A stretch of 64,000 nt of DNA from Chryseobacterium sp. ERMR1:04 (GTDB taxonomy: Bacteria; Bacteroidota; Bacteroidia; Flavobacteriales; Weeksellaceae): assembly GCF_001297705.1 (NCBI RefSeq), contig NZ_LIRF01000003.1:1426001-1490000 (forward strand). The letters run 5' to 3'. The number at the start of each line of letters is the position of its first letter. Within the stretch, counting starts at the first letter, position 1. Positions 60,919 through 64,000 of the stretch are shown piece after piece. The notes under the pieces are model-generated. The model saw only the letters and a program-made list of their open reading frames with translations. It ran no database searches and had not been told where the DNA came from. Position numbers and translations under genes: made by a program.

Positions 60919-61731
60919 TTAAAAACTTAGCAAAATAATCACTGCCAAAGCTGTCATTCTGAAAAGAGTCCATGAAATAGTTGGAAGAAAATTTAATTTT
61001 AGTATTTTACATCTTCTGATATGTTCCATGAACATGATCAAAACCACAATTCCGAAATAAATGATATTGAAAGCAGGACTAAGGTTAATTAATAAAGCAG
61101 GAATTAAAAGTAAGGTTCCGATCAAAGAAACGGTCATCATATTTCCTATATAATTCCAAATCTTTTCTTTTAAATAAACCTTTAAAAATAGGGTTTGCCA
61201 AGCAATTTGACCTAAACAAACGATCAACTCTCTTAAAAAATGATGGTCTCCATTTAATCCTAATTTTGTGGTAAACAAACTCAAAATATAAGCTGAGAAA
61301 AATACAACGAACGCAATGTATGTGATTCTGTATTTCAAATTAAAATCAGGAATACAAGCTTGTTCTGTTTCATCTTTTTTTGATGGAATAATCTGTTTTC
61401 GGTTGTAAGAAACAAAAGAATACAGCTTTTTGAAAAACCAATACAAAGGTTGTATTCTGGCAATTTTCTCCAAAAGTGGAAAAGAATTTCCGATGATTAA
61501 TAACAAACTGTCCAAACCGTAAACGACTTCATTTCTGTTGTGATCTACCAAAGCAATTTCGTTTTTTGCCCGTTTGAAATCTATTAATTCTTTATTCTTC
61601 AAAGACAATTCTGTAAAAGCTTCTCTTCCACTTTCATCAAGCATTCCGCATTTTGTAAAACCTTTTGAATAGATGTTGCACATCGGACATTCATTGTCGT
61701 AGATCAGCGTATGGTTTTGTAGTGTTTTCAT
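60919..61731 (-). CDS. DCC1-like thiol-disulfide oxidoreductase with membrane domain
   Basis: 270 residues. The N-terminus has IYDNECPMCNIYSKGF, the DxxCxxC motif (C15, C18) of DUF393/DCC1 proteins, in a thioredoxin-like domain of about 125 residues. The C-terminal half has four hydrophobic segments. The family is named for the DCC motif and may reduce disulfides at the membrane. It starts 6 bases after a small membrane protein gene and belongs to the same operon. Confidence 0.88.
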   Translation of the reverse strand: MKTLQNHTLIYDNECPMCNIYSKGFTKCGMLDESGREAFTELSLKNKELIDFKRAKNEIALVDHNRNEVVYGLDSLLLIIGNSFPLLEKIARIQPLYWFFKKLYSFVSYNRKQIIPSKKDETEQACIPDFNLKYRITYIAFVVFFSAYILSLFTTKLGLNGDHHFLRELIVCLGQIAWQTLFLKVYLKEKIWNYIGNMMTVSLIGTLLLIPALLINLSPAFNIIYFGIVVLIMFMEHIRRCKILKLNFLPTISWTLFRMTALAVIILLSF

Positions 61732-61737
61732 GGGTGT

Positions 61738-62127
61738 TTATTTTAAATTTTTATAGTCGTAATGGCAAATTATATAATATGCGATGGCAAGAACCGGTGT
61801 TCCAAACATCCCAAAACATAAAACAGCATATCCGAAGCCTCTATAATAATCGTTTTTGATGTGTAAACCTGAAAGAAGAATCAGCGATAAAAGGCTTAAC
61901 ATAAAAAACATACTGATAAAATAATAGACTTTAAACCAAAATGTTTTGAAATATTGTTTTGAAAAAAATCTTCTATTTGAGCTAATAATATGATTTAAAG
62001 CGATTAAAAAATAGATAATAGCCGAAATAGGAGATTTTAAAACCACAAAATCAAGAATTAGAAAAATAAAAAATAAGGCCAGTAATAAAGACTGAATATT
62101 ATAATCTGATTTGATAAAAGTTTTCAT
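61738..62127 (-). CDS. Small membrane protein
   Basis: 129 residues with four hydrophobic segments (about 12-28, 34-47, 66-87 and 95-120). I do not recognise it. It lies 6 bases before the DCC1-like gene, so co-translation is likely. Confidence 0.7.
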   Translation of the reverse strand: MKTFIKSDYNIQSLLLALFFIFLILDFVVLKSPISAIIYFLIALNHIISSNRRFFSKQYFKTFWFKVYYFISMFFMLSLLSLILLSGLHIKNDYYRGFGYAVLCFGMFGTPVLAIAYYIICHYDYKNLK

Positions 62128-62205
62128 AACAATAGATTTTAAAGGTTTAAGAAATCTCCTCGTGTCCGTTTATTTTGATATTTGAAAGTGAAATACATCC
62201 AAATT

Positions 62206-62607
62206 TTAAAGATCAATGTTTTCATGTTGAAGTTGTTTTTCTTTGTTCATGGAATGTTTACGGCCTTTTAAGAAAAGTAATAAGTTTAAAAGCATCATTA
62301 TTCCTAAGTAAATTGAGAAGCCTCCGATTTTTGTACTTAATGCTACGACCAGGTTTTCTGCACTTTCTATTTGAAAAAATTCGATAATACACAAGGCAAA
62401 ACCAATATTTAAAAGGTAAAAACCAATTTTAAAAAGTGAATTGGTAGCCATTGCAATGTCTTCTTTCTGATGAAAAATATCAATCATAAATGTTTTTGAA
62501 TTTTTAAACAGAAATTGAGAAACCAGCACCGTAAGCGTAATTACAATGGGTAAGTAAATCATGTACGCTGAGAAATTGTACGTTTGGGTAAGGATAGTTG
62601 CAATCAT
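62206..62607 (-). CDS. Small membrane protein, paralogue of its neighbour
   Basis: 133 residues with three or four hydrophobic segments. The central block (KIGFYLLNIGFALCIIEF...AENLVVALSTKIGGFSIYLG) aligns by eye with the next gene (LLGSYYLVNLGYIALSL...LEDVLITVFTRVGYIILIL), so the two are probably diverged duplicates. They are 7 bases apart and may form a hetero-oligomer. The family is unknown to me. Confidence 0.7.
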   Translation of the reverse strand: MIATILTQTYNFSAYMIYLPIVITLTVLVSQFLFKNSKTFMIDIFHQKEDIAMATNSLFKIGFYLLNIGFALCIIEFFQIESAENLVVALSTKIGGFSIYLGIMMLLNLLLFLKGRKHSMNKEKQLQHENIDL

Positions 62608-62614
62608 GATAGTT

Positions 62615-62959
62615 TTATTTTATTGTTAATTTTTTTCTTAAAATATAAAGGGTGAAAATATTCGTAAAATGTAAAAAGCAAAGAATCAAAATAATGTATC
62701 CAACACGGGTAAAAACCGTTATTAAAACATCTTCTAAGCTTGCTATATTCCCCCAAGAACTTAAGCTGAGAGCGATGTAACCAAGGTTGACCAAATAATA
62801 ACTTCCCAATAATATTCTGTTAACCGTTAAACAAAAGTCTTTGTCTTTGATCAAATATTCCAAATACACTTTTCCAGAATTAAAGCATCTTCTGCCCACA
62901 TCCACCGTGATATACGAACTGATGCAAAGAAAAAGGATGTATGAAATTATATTGAACAT
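62615..62959 (-). CDS. Small membrane protein, paralogue of its neighbour
   Basis: 114 residues, first membrane protein after the regulator. Three or four hydrophobic segments; the region 50-100 resembles the 133-residue neighbour. An imperfect copy of the regulator's palindrome (62973-62996) lies just before its start, so it is probably directly controlled by the GbsR-like protein. Confidence 0.7.
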   Translation of the reverse strand: MFNIISYILFLCISSYITVDVGRRCFNSGKVYLEYLIKDKDFCLTVNRILLGSYYLVNLGYIALSLSSWGNIASLEDVLITVFTRVGYIILILCFLHFTNIFTLYILRKKLTIK

Positions 62960-62972
62960 TTTATAAATATTA

Positions 62973-62996
62973 TAGTTTCAGTAATTTTTGAAAGTT
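62973..62996 (-). promoter_or_regulatory. Imperfect GbsR-type operator before the membrane gene cluster
   Basis: The right arm TTGAAAGTT (62988-62996) is identical to that at 63595-63603. The left arm (62973-62981) matches 6 of 9 bases, with the same 6-base centre spacing. It lies 14 bases before the start of the 114-residue gene. Confidence 0.45.
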
Positions 62997-63007
62997 CATC
63001 TGAAATA

Positions 63008-63030
63008 AAAAAGGATTTGAAGTCCTTTTT
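63008..63030 (-). terminator. Terminator after the GbsR-like gene
   Basis: AAAAAGGA (63008-63015) pairs with TCCTTTTT (63023-63030). It overlaps the stop codon region of the regulator and reads into TTTTTTATTT on the minus strand; it may be leaky, leaving the membrane cluster under its own promoter. Confidence 0.65.
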
Positions 63031-63532
63031 ACTTTAATAAGTTGGTAATCTTTCCGACCAGCCAATGATCATCACTTTTAATCGCCAGATCCATAATATT
63101 ATTTATTTTTCCTGTTACAGAACTGAAATCATCCATTAGTTTAATAAATTCTTTCGCTCCTTCGGAATCTTTATCTTCTATATTTTTAAGTTCTTCTAAA
63201 AATGCAATTACAGGTTCAATCTCCCTTTTTCTACGCTCTTTTGTAATTTGTTTGAATAAATACCAAACGTCTTTTTCTGCTACAAAATATTCTTTCCTCT
63301 CCCCTTTTACGAACTCTTTTCTTACAATTCCCCAATCCATCAAGGCCCGAAGATTCATATTCGCATTTCCTCTTGAAATCTCAAGTTGCTCCATCACCTC
63401 ATCGGTAGATAATGCTTTATCACTTGCCAAAAGTAATGCGTGTACCTGCGCCATCGTACGATTGATTCCCCAATTGGTAGCAAATGTACCCCAAGTCTGA
63501 ATGTATTTTTCTTTAGCTTCTGAAAGTTGCAT
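63029..63532 (-). CDS. GbsR/MarR-type transcriptional regulator
   Basis: 167 residues from the ATG ending at 63532, which is preceded by a consensus promoter; the longer frame up to 63775 would run through that promoter. The winged helix is visible: INRTMAQVHALLLASDKALSTDEVMEQLEISRGNANMNLRALMDWGIVRKEFVKGERKEYFVAE (about 24-87). GbsR-like proteins repress genes for osmolyte or membrane functions in response to small ligands. A 9-bp-arm palindrome covers its own -33 box, and a similar one lies before the next gene, so it probably represses itself and the cluster below. Confidence 0.9.
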   Translation of the reverse strand: MQLSEAKEKYIQTWGTFATNWGINRTMAQVHALLLASDKALSTDEVMEQLEISRGNANMNLRALMDWGIVRKEFVKGERKEYFVAEKDVWYLFKQITKERRKREIEPVIAFLEELKNIEDKDSEGAKEFIKLMDDFSSVTGKINNIMDLAIKSDDHWLVGKITNLLK

Positions 63533-63558
63533 TTTGTTTGATCTTTTAATTTCTATTA

Positions 63559-63603
63559 CAAATGTAATAATAATTTTTGAACTTTCAATAATATTTGAAA
63601 GTT
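63559..63603 (-). promoter_or_regulatory. Promoter and palindromic operator of the GbsR-like gene
   Basis: On the minus strand TTG (63586-63588), 19 bases, TACATTTG (63559-63566) is a full consensus promoter. AACTTTCAA-N6-TTGAAAGTT (63580-63603) covers the -33 box, as expected for autorepression. Confidence 0.65.
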
Positions 63604-63630
63604 TATTTTTTGTTTTCGCCTTTTTATGAA

Positions 63631-63665
63631 AAAGATCTTTATTCCAGTATCGAATAAAGATCTTT
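63631..63665 (-). terminator. Terminator of the macroglobulin-like gene
   Basis: AAAGATCTTTATTC (63631-63644) pairs with GAATAAAGATCTTT (63652-63665), 14-bp perfect arms, followed on the minus strand by TTTTCAT. It lies 10 bases past the stop. Confidence 0.85.
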
Positions 63666-63674
63666 GGTATCTGT

Positions 63675-64000
63675 TTAAGGTTGGATGATCGTGGTGATTC
63701 CTTGGTTCCAATATTTTGCTTCCGGCATATAATAGAGATATACATTACTCGATTTTCCAGTATATTCTCCGGCAAATTCTACTTTTAAATCCAGATTAAT
63801 CACTTTCGTTTCGTTGGCATCAAAATGTTCCCAATACAATACCAAATAGTTATCGAAAATTTCATAATAAGAAATCTGCTTTTTATCAATGAGATCTTTT
63901 AACAAAGCATTTTGTAACGTCAACCCGGCAGGAATCCCGATTTTAGCTGTTGTCATGGGTAACTGACCATTGATCTTATTTTTAATTAAAACCGTCATTC
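63675..64000 (-). CDS. C-terminus of an alpha-2-macroglobulin-family protein (runs off the window)
   Basis: The visible part is about 108 residues (MTVLIKNK...ISYYEIFDNYLVLYW...NLDLKVEFAGEYTGKSSNVYLYYMPEAKYWNQG). The ending with SSxxYLYYxPEAKYW is like the last, receptor-type beta domain of alpha-2-macroglobulin and complement-related proteins, which in bacteria trap proteases in the periplasm. The frame stays open past 64000, so the Met near the edge is probably internal. The family call rests on this one domain. Confidence 0.65.
   Translation of the reverse strand, partial: MTVLIKNKINGQLPMTTAKIGIPAGLTLQNALLKDLIDKKQISYYEIFDNYLVLYWEHFDANETKVINLDLKVEFAGEYTGKSSNVYLYYMPEAKYWNQGITTIIQP

Overview
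The window looks like the chromosome of a Chryseobacterium-like member of the Flavobacteriia (Bacteroidota). It is AT-rich, and promoters follow the Bacteroidota pattern (TTG, about 17-21 bases, TAnnTTTG) with almost no Shine-Dalgarno sequences. It carries GldA-like, 7TM-AraC, Reg_prop/YYY kinase, GbsR-like and 'VGINT..P..TLDV' surface-protein families typical of that group. I see no rRNA, tRNA, CRISPR array, transposase or prophage. The two molybdenum-cofactor (Moco) blocks are the clearest functional unit.

Layout. 1-699: 5' part of a secreted adenosine-deaminase-like gene (minus). 1160-6131: sbcD-sbcC nuclease pair. 6703-11093: moaA-moeA-moaC-mobA-moeB (plus). 11407-17125: convergent block with a SUOX-fold protein, an FdhF/YdeP-type molybdo-enzyme, a small conserved protein, fdhD, moaE, moaD and a TauE/SafE transporter. 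The plus-strand moa operon is bracketed by two sets of the same intergenic repeats in the same order and orientation. 17533-18852: MarR regulator and universal stress protein. 18967-21728: serine hydrolase lipoprotein with an AraC regulator upstream. 22046-27833: a large sensor kinase broken by a frameshift, its LuxR-type regulator, and a secreted protein of unknown function. The last two share an identical operator-promoter layout.

28137-31746: small regulators (one a heavy-metal-domain/AraC fusion), an AraC-SDR pair and a small metal-binding protein. 31940-36124: exported glutaminase and two FAD-dependent amine/amino-acid oxidases. 36442-41566: AraC regulator, M13 metallopeptidase, Crp/Fnr regulator with a catalase-like heme protein behind a palindromic operator, and a small unknown. 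41842-43445: a TPR/AraC sensor-regulator also broken by a one-base frameshift. 44179-47013: three tandem exported proteins with phage tail-collar-like C-termini and paired HxH motifs. 47115-50180: acyltransferase and a LytS/LytTR two-component pair. 50330-57963: bestrophin-like channel, GldA-like ATPase, patatin, lipoamide dehydrogenase and small secreted unknowns.

58286-63532: a minus-strand cluster of membrane and lipid-related families (TIGR01777 epimerase, DUF2071, SRPBCC, DCC1/DUF393, small membrane proteins) headed by a GbsR/MarR-type regulator, with matching palindromic operator candidates. 63675-64000: C-terminus of an alpha-2-macroglobulin-like protein running off the window.

Recurring theme: several regulators (LuxR-type, two AraC, Crp/Fnr, GbsR) sit beside a likely target promoter that carries a symmetric or direct-repeat operator at a position suited to activation or repression. 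These regulator-operator pairings are inference from spacing and symmetry; the sequences themselves are directly visible.
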